DNA of 64,000 nt from Rhodobacter sp. (GTDB lineage: Bacteria > Pseudomonadota > Alphaproteobacteria > Rhodobacterales > Rhodobacteraceae), in contig JAIXRW010000017.1 of assembly GCA_027484985.1 (NCBI GenBank), positions 1-64,000 on the forward strand. Direction: 5' to 3'. The position numbers and the translations under genes were made by a program. The notes beneath the pieces were generated by a model. That model worked only from the letters and a program-made list of their open reading frames with translations. It did not search any database and had not been told where the DNA came from. Of the stretch, positions 33,648 through 42,784 are shown piece after piece (position 1 is the stretch's first letter; every line of letters starts with the position of its first letter).

Positions 33648-34700
33648 TCAGAAGCCCGCCTTGATGTTCTCGAACTCCTCGATCATCTTCTCGCGGAATT
33701 CGGCGGTCACCGGTGTCTGCGCCAGCATCGTGCCCTGCACCGGATCGACGAACGCCGCCTTCAGCTCGGCCTCGGGAATTTCCTTCAGCGCGGCATCGTT
33801 CGAAATGGCATAGCCGATCGCATCCAGAATCGCCTTGGCCGAACCGTGGTCAAGCAAGCTGTTGATGAAATCATAGGCCTTCTCTTCCTTGCCGGGCGCG
33901 TCTTTGATGTTGACATAGCCGCAATACCACGTCGCCGCCCCCTCTTTGGGCGTGCGGTTGAACCCGATGGGAAAGCCCTCGTCCTGCAACAGCGCCACGC
34001 CGTCATTCCACGACCACGCGACCAGCACCTCGCCCGTCGCCATCAGCTGGCTCATCTCGGCCGGATCGGCCCAATAGGCGCGCACATTGGGATGCACCTG
34101 CCGCAGCCAGTCGGCCGCCGCCTGGAACTGCTCGTCCGTCACATTGTCCCAATTCGTCACACCCGTCGCCAGAAAGGCCAGCGACCAGATGTCATCCGAA
34201 CTGTCCGGCAACGAGATTCGCCCGGCAAATTTCGGATCGGTGAACACCTGCAACGACGCAACCTCGTCCGCCGTCACCTCCTTGGTGTTATAGGCAATCG
34301 CGGTATAGGCGTAATCGGTCGGAATGAACCACACGCCCTGATCGTCCTTGACCACCGACGATTCCAGCAGCGGCGGATGGATATTGGCAAATTCCGGGAT
34401 CTTCGACACATCCCAGGGCTCGATCAACCCCGCCGCCTTGTAGCGCGGCAGGCTCGCCACGCAGGGATGCGCCACATCCGCCTTGAAGCCGGAACTGACC
34501 TTCTGGAACGCCTCGTCATCGTCGCCGAAAAACGCATAGGTCGGCCGGTCGCCGTTCTTTTCGGCATATTTCTCGGTCAGGCCGGCAATATCCCAGCCCG
34601 CCCAGTCGAACACGGTCAATTCGGGATCGGCCGCCTGCACCTGCCCCGACAGGCCAAGCACGGCCGCAACAGACAGCAGCGATGATGTGATGCGCTTCAT
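33648..34700 (-). CDS. Orphan polyamine-type ABC substrate-binding protein (PotD/PotF family)
   Basis: 350 residues with a signal peptide (SLLSVAAVLGLSGQVQA). The mature part has LTVFDWAGWDIAGL, DVAHPCVASLPRY, WFIPTDYAYTAIAYN, YWADPAEMSQLMATGEV and the C-terminal INSLLDHGSAKAILDAIGYA, all typical of spermidine/putrescine binding proteins. No permease or ATPase lies beside it, so it must feed a transporter encoded elsewhere or act as a sensor. The single cysteines near residues 79 and 245 are not a lipobox. It is divergent from acuI. Confidence 0.87.
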   Translation of the reverse strand: MKRITSSLLSVAAVLGLSGQVQAADPELTVFDWAGWDIAGLTEKYAEKNGDRPTYAFFGDDDEAFQKVSSGFKADVAHPCVASLPRYKAAGLIEPWDVSKIPEFANIHPPLLESSVVKDDQGVWFIPTDYAYTAIAYNTKEVTADEVASLQVFTDPKFAGRISLPDSSDDIWSLAFLATGVTNWDNVTDEQFQAAADWLRQVHPNVRAYWADPAEMSQLMATGEVLVAWSWNDGVALLQDEGFPIGFNRTPKEGAATWYCGYVNIKDAPGKEEKAYDFINSLLDHGSAKAILDAIGYAISNDAALKEIPEAELKAAFVDPVQGTMLAQTPVTAEFREKMIEEFENIKAGF

Positions 34701-34858
34701 TCATTTTCCTCTCTGTGGCGCCGCGGCCTGACCCGTCTTTGCGGGCCGTTTCCGCGCGGCGTGACGCTAGTTTAGCTCCGGAACCGCCTCAAGCAGGTAT
34801 TGCACCGCACCCCAAGGTCAAACCCCCGCAGCGCGCCCCTGATGAGAAAGACCCCCCT

Positions 34859-34874
34859 CGATATGAGAATATCG
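34859..34874. promoter_or_regulatory. Inverted repeat upstream of acuI
   Basis: Perfect arms CGATAT (34859-34864) and ATATCG (34869-34874) around GAGA, 114 nt before the acuI start and 159 nt before the divergent SBP start. The spacing suits a dimeric regulator. AcuR controls acuI in R. sphaeroides, but no acuR gene is in view. Nothing else stands out in 34701-34987. Confidence 0.4.
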
Positions 34875-34987
34875 CGACCCGTTTCAAGACCACCCCTAAT
34901 CTTGCCGCAGCCCTTCCCCCTGCCGCAGATTCGGGCATAACCGGCACAGGGCGCCGCCTCGTACGGCAGGAATCGAAAGGACAAAGC

Positions 34988-35977
34988 ATGTTCCGCGCAC
35001 TTGTTGTCGAAAAAGACGAATCCGGCGCCACCACGGCCTCGGTCCAGCACCTCGACGAAAGCCGCCTGCCACAGGCCGAGGTGACCGTGGCGGTGGAATA
35101 TTCGACGCTGAACTACAAGGATGGGCTCTGCCTCGGCCCCGGCGGCGGGCTGGTGCGGACCTATCCACATGTGCCGGGCATCGACTTTGCCGGAACCGTC
35201 GAAACCTCGTCCGATCCGCGCTACCGCGCAGGCGACCGCGTGGTCCTGACCGGCTGGCGCGTGGGCGAAACATGGTGGGGCGGCTATGCCGAACGCGCGC
35301 GGGTCAAGGCCGACTGGCTGGTGCCGCTTCCCGATGCGATCAGCACGAAACGCGCCATGGCCATCGGCACGGCAGGCTTTACCGCGATGCTGGCCCTCAT
35401 GGCGCTGGAAGCCCATGGCCTGACCCCCGATCAGGGCGAGGTGCTGGTGACAGGCGCCGCAGGCGGTGTGGGGTCGGTCGCCACCGCCCTTCTGGCGGCG
35501 AACGGCTATCAGGTAGCCGCCGTCACGGGCCGGCCCGAAACGGAAAGCTATCTGCGCGACCTCGGCGCTGCCCGCATCGTGCCCCGCGCCGATCTGGCCG
35601 AAACGGTGAAGAAACCGCTCGAATCCGAGCTTTGGGCCGGCGCCATCGACAATGCGGGCGGCGCCATGCTGGCCCGCCTGCTGGGGCAGATGAAATCCAA
35701 CGCCTCGGTCGCCGCCGTGGGCCTTGCCGCCAGCGCCGACCTGCCCGCCAAGGTCACCCCCTTCATCCTGCGCGGCGTGAACCTGCTGGGCATCAATTCG
35801 GTGACAATCCCCTATGCCACCCGCGTCACAGCCTGGAACCGCCTCGCCGCCGAACTGCCCATGGCAAAGCTCGACGCCATGATCCACCCCGCCACCCTGT
35901 CAGACCTGCCCGCCCTCGGCGCGGCGATCCTGCAAGGCGGCGTGCAGGGCCGCGTGGTGGTGGATGTGACCGCCTGA
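34988..35977 (+). CDS. acuI: Acrylyl-CoA reductase (NADPH), AcuI/YhdH family
   Basis: 329 residues, a medium-chain dehydrogenase/reductase without the zinc-binding residues of alcohol dehydrogenases. Visible are STLNYKDGLCL, VPGIDFAGTVE, GDRVVLTGWRVGETWWGGYAE, the NADPH-binding VLVTGAAGGVGSVATALL and GRPETESYLRDLGA. The length and motifs match AcuI, which reduces toxic acryloyl-CoA to propionyl-CoA in DMSP and 3-hydroxypropionate metabolism. The ATG at 34988 follows AAAGGACAAAGC. No dddL or acuR gene accompanies it, so it may serve mainly in detoxification. Confidence 0.9.
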   Translation: MFRALVVEKDESGATTASVQHLDESRLPQAEVTVAVEYSTLNYKDGLCLGPGGGLVRTYPHVPGIDFAGTVETSSDPRYRAGDRVVLTGWRVGETWWGGYAERARVKADWLVPLPDAISTKRAMAIGTAGFTAMLALMALEAHGLTPDQGEVLVTGAAGGVGSVATALLAANGYQVAAVTGRPETESYLRDLGAARIVPRADLAETVKKPLESELWAGAIDNAGGAMLARLLGQMKSNASVAAVGLAASADLPAKVTPFILRGVNLLGINSVTIPYATRVTAWNRLAAELPMAKLDAMIHPATLSDLPALGAAILQGGVQGRVVVDVTA

Positions 35978-35998
35978 CGGCGCGCCCTCCGCCAAAGG

Positions 35999-36046
35999 CC
36001 GGGGGTTTTCCACCCCCGGACCCCCGGAGGATATTTGGACGAGTAT
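35999..36046 (+). repeat. 3'-end element R5 (hairpin plus GATATTT core)
   Basis: After the acuI stop: hairpin CCGGGGG and CCCCCGG, then ACCCCCGGAG, core GATATTT (36030-36036) and tail GGACGAGTATGAAAAGCC. It forms a convergent pair with R6. Confidence 0.65.
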
Positions 36047-36073
36047 GAAAAGCCACACCCTCGCGCCCCTGTG

Positions 36074-36133
36074 GTATTCATACTCGCACAAATATCCTCG
36101 GGAGGGGTCCGGGGAGGGTGGAAAACCCTCCCC
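36074..36133 (-). repeat. 3'-end element R6 (hairpin plus GATATTT core)
   Basis: After the rimJ-like stop (minus strand): hairpin GGGGAGGGT and ACCCTCCCC, then GGACCCCTCCCGAG, core GATATTT (36096-36090) and tail GTGCGAGTATGAA. Tail and core mirror R5 so closely that the pair forms a large interrupted inverted repeat. Confidence 0.65.
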
Positions 36134-36153
36134 GGGGTCAGCCACAGGCGCGG

Positions 36154-36738
36154 TCAGCCGACATCCGTGCGGCCACGCCGGTCGGTGCGCAGGCTGGCGT
36201 AAAGCACATGGTTGCGCCAGCGCCCCGCGATTTGCAGATAGCTTTGCGCCACGCCCTCGTATTTGAAGCCGCATTTTTCCAGCACCCCGCGGGATGCCGC
36301 GTTTTCCGGCAGGCAGGCGGCCTCGATCCGGCTCAGGTCCATCACGCTGAAAGCATGATGCACCACCGCCAGAATCGCCTCTTTCATGTATCCCCGGCGC
36401 GAGAACCGCTCGCCGATCCAATAGCCCAATGTGCCCGATTGCGACGGCCCCCGGCGGATATTGTCCAGCGTGATCGCCCCGATCAGTGCCTGATCCTCGC
36501 GCCGCACCAGCATCAGCGGCAGCGCCGTGCCCTGCCCCTCGGCCCGCGCCGCCCAATAGACGCGGTTGGTGAAGGACCGCCGCGTCAGATGGTCCTCCGA
36601 CCACAGCGGTTCCCACGGGGCCAGAAACCCCGCGCTTTCGGCCCGCAGCATGGCCCAAGGCTTCCAGTCGCCATGCTGCGGCAGACGCAGCGTCATCCGC
36701 TCGGTCTCGATCACAACCTTGCGGCGAAAGGCCAGCAT
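36154..36738 (-). CDS. RimJ/RimL-type GNAT acetyltransferase
   Basis: 194 residues. GNAT fold of the RimJ branch: ETERMTLRLPQHGDW, WLAARAEGQG-like strands, GTLGYWIGERFSRRGYMKEA and the C-terminal IEAACLPENAASRGVLEKCGF. RimJ acetylates the N-terminus of ribosomal protein S5 and other substrates; the true target here is not proven. The ATG overlaps the M16 protease stop (TGATG), so it is translationally coupled. This order (thrC, M16 protease, acetyltransferase) also occurs in relatives. Confidence 0.85.
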   Translation of the reverse strand: MLAFRRKVVIETERMTLRLPQHGDWKPWAMLRAESAGFLAPWEPLWSEDHLTRRSFTNRVYWAARAEGQGTALPLMLVRREDQALIGAITLDNIRRGPSQSGTLGYWIGERFSRRGYMKEAILAVVHHAFSVMDLSRIEAACLPENAASRGVLEKCGFKYEGVAQSYLQIAGRWRNHVLYASLRTDRRGRTDVG

Positions 36739-37997
36739 CAGGCCGCCAACCTCGCCCGGATCGCCTCGATCCCCGGCGCGTCCCCGACCGGCCCGTACAG
36801 CGCCACGGCCGACCGTGCCCCCGCCACCGCCTCGCCATAAGCGCGCACCTCGGCCACGCCGACGGCATCGATCTTTTCGACCACCTCGGCCACATCCGGC
36901 ACGCGGCCCCAGATCGACAACAGCCGCGCATTGCGCTCGGCGCGGTTCGACGGGCTTTCCAGCCCCATCAGCATGCCCGCCTTCAACTGCGCCCTTGCGC
37001 GGGCCACCTCGGCCTCGGTCATGTCCTCCGCCGCGCGCTTCATCTCGTCCACCGTCAGCCCGACCAGATCGCCGATCTCGGCCTCGGAGGTTCCGGCATA
37101 GATGGTGATCTGCCCGGTATCCTCATAGGCGCCGGACTGGGCAAAGATGGAATAGCACAGGCCGCGCTCTTCCCTGATCTTCTGGAACAGGCGGCTCGAC
37201 ATGCCCCCGCCCATCGCCATGGCATAGACCTGTGCGGCATAGACATCGGGCGCGCGGTATCCCGGCCCCTCGAAGGCCAGCGCGAAATGCACCTGCTCCA
37301 GATCCTTGATCTCGCGCTTCTCGCCGCCACCGAACAGCGCCCGCTCGATCCGCGCCTCGCCCACCGGTTTGAGATGCCCGAACAGCGCCTCGGCCTGTGC
37401 CACGATGCTGTCATGGTCCACGCCCCCCGCCGCGGCCAGGATCATCTGGTCCGGCCCGTAATGCTCGGCCACAAAGGTTTGCAGATCCTTGCGCTTGAAC
37501 CCCTGCACCCGTTCCGCCGGCCCCAGGATGGTGCGCCCGAAGGGCTGGTCGGGGTAGGATACTTCCTGCAACCAGTCAAAGATGATGTCATCGGGCGTAT
37601 CCAGCGCCTGCCCGATTTCCTGCAAGATCACATGCCGTTCGGTCTCGATTTCCTTCGTGTCGAACACGGGGTTCAGCACGATATCGGCAATCACATCCAG
37701 CGCCAGCCGCACATCGCCCGACAAGACGCGGGCGTAATAGGCCGTCATCTCGCGGCTGGTATAGGCGTTGATATAGCCCCCCACATCCTCGATCTCTTCG
37801 GCAATCTGAAGGGCCGACCGCCGCTTCGTGCCCTTGAACGCCATATGTTCCAGAAAATGCGCGATCCCGTTCTGCTCGGCCCGCTCATGCCGCCCGCCCG
37901 CCGTGACCCAGACGCCCGCCGAAGCCGACAACAGCCCCGGCATGGCTTCCGTCACGATGCGGAAACCGTTCGCCAGCGTGGTGATCCTCAAACTCAA
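36738..37997 (-). CDS. M16 (pitrilysin) family zinc peptidase
   Basis: 419 residues, close to the mitochondrial processing peptidase beta type. The inverted zinc motif HFLEH (H47, E50, H51) is intact, and the distal glutamate lies about 75 residues later. FKGTKRRSALQIAEEIEDVGGYINAYTSRE follows, broken here as FKGTKRRSALQIAEE and DVGGYINAYTSRE. Later segments: PFGRTILGP, MGGGMSSRLFQKIREERGLCY. Probably cytoplasmic or periplasmic; no signal peptide seen. Overlaps thrC by ATGA. Confidence 0.92.
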   Translation of the reverse strand: MSLRITTLANGFRIVTEAMPGLLSASAGVWVTAGGRHERAEQNGIAHFLEHMAFKGTKRRSALQIAEEIEDVGGYINAYTSREMTAYYARVLSGDVRLALDVIADIVLNPVFDTKEIETERHVILQEIGQALDTPDDIIFDWLQEVSYPDQPFGRTILGPAERVQGFKRKDLQTFVAEHYGPDQMILAAAGGVDHDSIVAQAEALFGHLKPVGEARIERALFGGGEKREIKDLEQVHFALAFEGPGYRAPDVYAAQVYAMAMGGGMSSRLFQKIREERGLCYSIFAQSGAYEDTGQITIYAGTSEAEIGDLVGLTVDEMKRAAEDMTEAEVARARAQLKAGMLMGLESPSNRAERNARLLSIWGRVPDVAEVVEKIDAVGVAEVRAYGEAVAGARSAVALYGPVGDAPGIEAIRARLAA

Positions 37998-39379
37998 CGC
38001 GCTATCCTTTCGCGCACGATGGCCTGCAAGGCGGCCAGATCATTCTTGACCCGCGTCACCCGCTCGGGGCGGCTGAACAGGTCGGCCATGCGCGGCGGCA
38101 GCGCGGGCCGCACGCCCATCGCCCCTTCCACCGCATCGGGGAACTTCGCCGGATGTGCGGTGGCCAGCGTAATCATCGGCGCCGCCCCGATATGCTCTTC
38201 GGCCACCTTCACCCCCACGGCGGAATGGGGGCACAACACCTCGCCCGTGGTCGCAAAGGCGTGCCGGATCGTGGCCACCGTCTCCTCTTCCGAGCAACGG
38301 CCCGAGGCAAAGGTGCCCCGCAACATCTCCAGCGCAGCTTGGCTGATCGCAAAGCCCCCCGCCTTCAACTCGCCCATCAGCGCGGCCACCGCCGCCCCGT
38401 CGCGCCCGTAGGCATCGAACAGCGCCCGCTCGAAATTGCTGGAAACCTGAATATCCATCGACGGGCTGATCGACGGCTTTACCCCGTCAGTGCGATATTC
38501 CCCCGCCCGCAAGGCGCGGTCCAGAATGTCGTTCTGGTTCGTCGCAATCACCAGCTTTTCAATCGGCAGCCCCATCTTGCGCGCAATGTAACCCGCGAAA
38601 ATGTCACCGAAATTCCCCGTGGGCACGGTGAAGGAAACCGCCCGCTGCGGCGCACCCAGCGCCACGGCGCTGTAGAAATAGTAAACCACCTGCGCCAGCA
38701 CCCGCGCCCAGTTGATGCTGTTCACCCCCGCCAGCCGCACGCCATCGCGAAAGGCGAAATCGTTGAACATGTCCTTCACGCGGGCTTGGGCATCGTCAAA
38801 GTCGCCATCCATCGCCAGCGCATGGACATTGGCCTCGACAGGCGTGGTCATCTGCCGCCGCTGCACCTCGGATACGCGGCCATGCGGGAACAGGATGAAC
38901 AGGTCCACATTGGCCAGCCCCCGGAACGCCTCCATCGCCGCCGATCCGGTATCGCCGCTGGTCGCCCCCACAATGGTGATCCGCGCGCCCGTCTTGGCCA
39001 GCGCCGCCTGCATCATCTGCCCGATCAGCTGCATGGCAAAGTCCTTGAAGGCCAGCGTCGGCCCGTGGAACAGCTCCAGCAGGAAATGGTTCGCCCCCAG
39101 CTGGACCAAGGGCGCCCGCGCCGCATGGCCGAACCCGGCATAGGCCTTCTCGATCAGCCCGCGAAATTCGTCGTTCCCGAAGGTATCGCCCAGAAACGGC
39201 CGCATCACGCGAAAGGCCACTTCCTCATAGGGCAGCCCCGCCAGCGCCGCGATCTCGGCCTTGGCCATCACCGGCACGCTCTGGGGCACATAAAGCCCGC
39301 CGTCCCGCGCAAGGCCCGTCATCATCGCCTCGCCGAAACTCAGAACAGGGGCCGCGCCGCGGGTCGAGATATAGTGCAT
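37994..39379 (-). CDS. thrC: Threonine synthase
   Basis: 461 residues. PLP enzyme converting O-phosphohomoserine to threonine. Typical segments: MHYISTRGAAPVLSF, the PLP lysine in LAFKDFAMQLIGQMM, ATSGDTGSAAMEAFRG, FTVPTGNFGDIFAGYIA and the phosphate-binding SVKxx-type loop. The ATG at 39379 (MHYIST) is preferred because AGG lies 9 nt upstream; one at 39385 (MTMHY) is 3 nt from the same AGG. Its stop overlaps the M16 protease start. Confidence 0.93.
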   Translation of the reverse strand: MHYISTRGAAPVLSFGEAMMTGLARDGGLYVPQSVPVMAKAEIAALAGLPYEEVAFRVMRPFLGDTFGNDEFRGLIEKAYAGFGHAARAPLVQLGANHFLLELFHGPTLAFKDFAMQLIGQMMQAALAKTGARITIVGATSGDTGSAAMEAFRGLANVDLFILFPHGRVSEVQRRQMTTPVEANVHALAMDGDFDDAQARVKDMFNDFAFRDGVRLAGVNSINWARVLAQVVYYFYSAVALGAPQRAVSFTVPTGNFGDIFAGYIARKMGLPIEKLVIATNQNDILDRALRAGEYRTDGVKPSISPSMDIQVSSNFERALFDAYGRDGAAVAALMGELKAGGFAISQAALEMLRGTFASGRCSEEETVATIRHAFATTGEVLCPHSAVGVKVAEEHIGAAPMITLATAHPAKFPDAVEGAMGVRPALPPRMADLFSRPERVTRVKNDLAALQAIVRERIAR

Positions 39380-39407
39380 CGTCATTCGCCTGTCGTCCGT
39401 TCCGCGC

Positions 39408-40085
39408 TCACACCGTCCGCTGCCTGATACGCCACAGCAGGTAGAAAGTCATCCCCAGCCAGACAGCGCCAAGCGAAAACCACGTGATCGCATATTGCAG
39501 ATGGTCATTTAGAATAGCCGATGTATCCACCGGCATCGGCTCAATCCCGCCGCCGGTTTGTTCACGCGCGACAATAAATGTCGGCTCCGTGCCCAGTGCC
39601 TTGGCAATGGCATCGGCATCGCGGGCAAACCAAAGCCCCGTCTTTCCATCCGGCGGCGGGGTAAAGCCATCCACCTCCACCGGCCAATGCAGGTTGCCCA
39701 CCACCTCGGCCGACCCCGAAACCCGCGGCTTCATGCGGTCGTCATCGGTCACGAAACCGCGGTCCACCAGCACACGCCGCCCGCCCGCAGTCTCGAACAC
39801 CTCGATCACCCGCACGCCCGCGCCAATCTGCTTGCGGCTCACCAGCACATCGACATGCTCGCCCGTGAACCGCCCCGCAGCCTTCACCGGCAGATAATTG
39901 TCCCGCCCCCGCTCGACCGCGCCCGCCTGCGGCAACTCCACCGGTGCCGCCACGATCCGCGCATCGATATCGGCCAGCACAGCCTCTTTCCATGCCAGCC
40001 GCTCGACCTGCCATATCCCCAACCCGATCAGAATGGCAAAGCCCCCCAACCCGAACAGCAGCGGCACGATCATCCGGCGCAACAT
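39408..40085 (-). CDS. SURF1-family cytochrome oxidase assembly protein
   Basis: 225 residues, two transmembrane helices: one at the N-terminus (PLLFGLGGFAILIGLGIWQ) and one at the C-terminus (YAITWFSLGAVWLGMTFYLLW), with a periplasmic domain between. Signatures: GIWQVERLAWKE, YLPVKAAGRF, VLVDRGFV and ILNDHLQYAITWF. SURF1 helps insert haem a into subunit I of cytochrome aa3. It follows ctaE in the cta operon, with R7 in the gap. Confidence 0.92.
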   Translation of the reverse strand: MLRRMIVPLLFGLGGFAILIGLGIWQVERLAWKEAVLADIDARIVAAPVELPQAGAVERGRDNYLPVKAAGRFTGEHVDVLVSRKQIGAGVRVIEVFETAGGRRVLVDRGFVTDDDRMKPRVSGSAEVVGNLHWPVEVDGFTPPPDGKTGLWFARDADAIAKALGTEPTFIVAREQTGGGIEPMPVDTSAILNDHLQYAITWFSLGAVWLGMTFYLLWRIRQRTV

Positions 40086-40133
40086 GGCCCATCCTCCAAA
40101 TCAGAAAGGCGCAAGGCCACAGCCCCGCGCCCC

Positions 40134-40202
40134 CCATTTTCTGCCTGATAAATATCCTGCGGTGAGGGGGTCCGGGGGAGAGGCGCAAAGCCTCTCCCCC
40201 GG
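40134..40202 (-). repeat. 3'-end element R7 (13-bp hairpin plus GATATTT core)
   Basis: After the ctaE stop: 13-bp stem CCGGGGGAGAGGC and GCCTCTCCCCCGG, then the core GGATATTT (40157-40150) and tail ATCAGGCAGAAAATG. It lies between ctaE and surf1, both on the minus strand. The tail is the AGGCAGAAAATG class shared with R4 and R11. Confidence 0.7.
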
Positions 40203-40209
40203 GGGTCCG

Positions 40210-41010
40210 TCACCGGCCCCAGACGTAGATCGAAGCAAACAGGAACAGCCAGACCACATCGACAAAGTGCCAGTACCAGGCCGCCGCTTCAAAGCCGATA
40301 TGCTTCTCGGGGGTGAAATGGCCGCGCGTCGCACGGAAATAGCAGACCAGCAGGAAGATCGTCCCGATGATGACATGCGCGCCATGGAAGCCCGTCGCCA
40401 TGAAGAAGGACGCGCCATAGATATTGCCCGCAAAGCCAAAGGCCGCGTGGCTATATTCGTAGGCCTGGAACACCGTGAACAGCAGCCCCAGCGCCACAGC
40501 CAGCAACAGCCCGTTCTTCAGGTCCTTGCGGTTGTTCTCGTGCACCAGCGCATGGTGCGCCCAGGTGGCGGCCGCGCCCGAACACAGCAGGATCAGCGTG
40601 TTGATCAGCGGCAGGTGCCACGGGTCAAAGGTCTCGATCCCGGCAGGCGGCCACACGCCATCGACGGCCGGGCTTTCCGGCCCCATCGGGTAGAGCGCAT
40701 GCTTGAAGAATGTCCAGAACCACGCCGCGAAGAACATCACTTCCGACATGATGAACATGATGAAACCATAGCGCAGCCCGATGCGGACAACCGGCGTATG
40801 GTCCCCGATCTGGCTTTCATGCACCACATCCGACCACCACGCGAACATGACATAAAGCACGCCCGCCAGCCCGATCAGCCCCAGCCACGGGCCCATGCCA
40901 TGCATCCACAGCACGGCGCCGAACAGCATCAGAAAGGCCGAAACCGCGCCGAGAAACGGCCAGATCGACGGATGCAGGATATGATAGTCGTGGTTCTTGG
41001 CTTCGGCCAT
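40210..41010 (-). CDS. ctaE: Cytochrome c oxidase subunit III
   Basis: 266 residues with seven transmembrane helices. Typical segments: [90 protein letters not shown] and the C-terminal [20 protein letters not shown]. The conserved glutamate in MSEVMFF and the lipid-binding His are present. Part of the aa3-type terminal oxidase. It starts 25 nt after ctaG. Confidence 0.96.
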   Translation of the reverse strand: MAEAKNHDYHILHPSIWPFLGAVSAFLMLFGAVLWMHGMGPWLGLIGLAGVLYVMFAWWSDVVHESQIGDHTPVVRIGLRYGFIMFIMSEVMFFAAWFWTFFKHALYPMGPESPAVDGVWPPAGIETFDPWHLPLINTLILLCSGAAATWAHHALVHENNRKDLKNGLLLAVALGLLFTVFQAYEYSHAAFGFAGNIYGASFFMATGFHGAHVIIGTIFLLVCYFRATRGHFTPEKHIGFEAAAWYWHFVDVVWLFLFASIYVWGR

Positions 41011-41035
41011 TTGTCCGGTTCCCTCGCGTTTCTTG

Positions 41036-41608
41036 TCAGTTTACCGTTTTACCCTCGGACGCGGCAAGTGCCGCCTGTTCCTCGGTCAGCGGTTGTTCAA
41101 AGAAGGTGTAGGAAAGCGTAATCTCTTTCACATACTGCCCTTCGGGATCTTTCAGCATCTCGGGATCAACGAAGAAGCTCACTGGCATCTCCACCCGCTC
41201 GCCCGGTTTCAGCACCTGTTCGGTAAAGCAGAAGCAGGCGATCTTGTCGAAATACCCGCCCGCCGCATCGGGCGTGACATTATAGCTCGCCGTGCCAGCG
41301 ACCACCCGCTTCGAGGTGTTTGTCGCCTCATAGAAGGCCAGCGCATTCTCGCCGATCCGCACCACCATCTCGCGCTGCATCGGCTGGAACTTCCACGGCA
41401 TCCCCTTCTCGGTCGAGGCGTCGAAACGCACGATCACCGTCTGGTCAAGGATCGTGTCAGGCGCCTTCTCGGCCACACCCGTGGTGCCCGCAAAACCGGT
41501 CGTGCGGCAGAACCACGAATAGAACGGCACGGCAGCAAACGAAAGCGACACCATCAGCGCCACGATCCCCACCAGATAAGCCGCGGTGCGGTTTGATTTC
41601 TGCATCAC
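41036..41608 (-). CDS. ctaG: Cytochrome c oxidase assembly protein CtaG (Cox11)
   Basis: 190 residues. One N-terminal membrane helix ([28 protein letters not shown]) carries the conserved C in SWFCR, and the periplasmic copper-binding motif [10 protein letters not shown] has the two cysteines of the CFCF signature. Delivers copper to the CuB site of subunit I. The ATG overlaps the small cta protein's stop by 4 nt. Confidence 0.95.
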   Translation of the reverse strand: MMQKSNRTAAYLVGIVALMVSLSFAAVPFYSWFCRTTGFAGTTGVAEKAPDTILDQTVIVRFDASTEKGMPWKFQPMQREMVVRIGENALAFYEATNTSKRVVAGTASYNVTPDAAGGYFDKIACFCFTEQVLKPGERVEMPVSFFVDPEMLKDPEGQYVKEITLSYTFFEQPLTEEQAALAASEGKTVN

Positions 41609-41781
41609 TCGGTCTGCCCCTCGATCGTGCCATCCGCGTTGTGCTTCAGCTTGCCCTCTTCGGTGACCTTCACCACCGTCAGCGCAAAGACCAACGCGAT
41701 GAACGCCGCCAGCGACAGCCCCACGCCCAGATTGCGCGAAAAGCGCCGCTTGTGAATTTCATGCTCGGGCCGGAACGTCAT
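41605..41781 (-). CDS. Small membrane protein of the cta operon
   Basis: 58 residues. A basic N-terminus ([19 protein letters not shown]) is followed by one transmembrane helix ([20 protein letters not shown]) and an acidic tail. A protein of this kind commonly lies between ctaB and ctaG in relatives and is annotated as a cytochrome oxidase-associated or CoxF-like protein. The ATG at 41781 is 1 nt from the ctaB stop. A longer frame extends over ctaB and is a shadow. Function is inferred from position. Confidence 0.8.
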   Translation of the reverse strand: MTFRPEHEIHKRRFSRNLGVGLSLAAFIALVFALTVVKVTEEGKLKHNADGTIEGQTE

Positions 41782-41782
41782 C

Positions 41783-42715
41783 TTACCACCCCCCCAGTCC
41801 ATAGGGCCGCAACGCAGCCTCGGCCAGAATGGCCCCGAAATGCAGGAACAGGTAATAGAGCGAAAACCGGAACACCGACTTTTCCACCGCGTATTTGTCG
41901 GCTTCCGCCACCGCCTCGTCACGGTGCCAGATACGCCACGCGCCCCACAGGAACCAACCGTTCAACGCCAGCGACACCGCCAGATAGATTGGCCCGCCAA
42001 TCCCCGTGAACGCTGCCCCCACCGCAACGGGCGCCAAAAGCACCGTGTACACCCAAATATGCTTGCGCGTCGATTTGCGCCCATGCGTCACCGTCAGCAT
42101 CGGCACGCCCGCATTGGAATAGTCTTCCTTCATGAACAGCGCCAAGGCCCAGAAATGCGGAGGCGTCCACATGAAGATCAACGCGAACATCAGCACCGCT
42201 TCCAGACTGATCGACCCCGTCGCCGCCACCCATCCCACCATGGGCGGAAAGGCCCCCGCAGCGCCACCGATCACGATGTTCTGCGGCGTCAACCGCTTGA
42301 GCCACATCGAATAGACCACGACATAGAAAAAGATCGTAAAGGCCAGCAACCCCGCCGCCAGCCAGTTCGACGCCAGCCCCAGCATCACGACCGAGATGCC
42401 CGACAGCGCCATCCCCAGCCCCAGCGCCTCGCCCGCGGCAACCGTGCCCGCAGGCACCGGCCGCTTGGCAGTGCGCTTCATCACCGCGTCGATATCGGCA
42501 TCCCACCACATGTTCAGCGCGCCCGAAGCCCCCGCCCCCAGCGCAATGAACAAAATCGACGCCAGCGCCACCACGGGGTTCACGCTGACCGGCGCCACCA
42601 AAAGCCCCACCAGCGCCGTGAACACCACCAGCGACATGACGCGCGGCTTCAAAAGCTGCACGTAATCGCCAAAGCCCGCCTCTTTGGGCTGCGCATAGGC
42701 GTGAATGTCGCTCAT
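41783..42715 (-). CDS. ctaB: Protohaem IX farnesyltransferase (haem O synthase)
   Basis: 310 residues, about nine membrane helices. The prenyltransferase motifs [19 protein letters not shown] and YSNAGVPML are present. It makes haem O from haem B, the precursor of haem A for aa3 oxidase. The ATG at 42715 is preferred because GAAGGA lies 8 nt upstream; one at 42724 (MEKM) is the alternative. Preceded by ctaC with an attenuator-like hairpin. Confidence 0.95.
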   Translation of the reverse strand: MSDIHAYAQPKEAGFGDYVQLLKPRVMSLVVFTALVGLLVAPVSVNPVVALASILFIALGAGASGALNMWWDADIDAVMKRTAKRPVPAGTVAAGEALGLGMALSGISVVMLGLASNWLAAGLLAFTIFFYVVVYSMWLKRLTPQNIVIGGAAGAFPPMVGWVAATGSISLEAVLMFALIFMWTPPHFWALALFMKEDYSNAGVPMLTVTHGRKSTRKHIWVYTVLLAPVAVGAAFTGIGGPIYLAVSLALNGWFLWGAWRIWHRDEAVAEADKYAVEKSVFRFSLYYLFLHFGAILAEAALRPYGLGGW

Positions 42716-42741
42716 CTTTTCCATCCTTCAGGTCGGGAAAA

Positions 42742-42760
42742 GGCCCCGCTGACCGGGGCC
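42742..42760 (-). terminator. Attenuator-like hairpin between ctaC and ctaB
   Basis: Stem GGCCCCG and CGGGGCC with a 5-nt loop, followed on the minus strand by TTTTCCC. It looks like a weak terminator that would lower expression of the assembly genes relative to the structural subunit ctaC. Confidence 0.7.
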
Positions 42761-42784
42761 ATCCCGTCACATGCCCACAAAGGC

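Noticed and set aside
32863-33813. A 316-codon plus-strand frame starting inside the tmRNA region
   Set aside because: It crosses tmRNA, its promoter, a GNAT gene and a terminator on the other strand; composition is that of a shadow.
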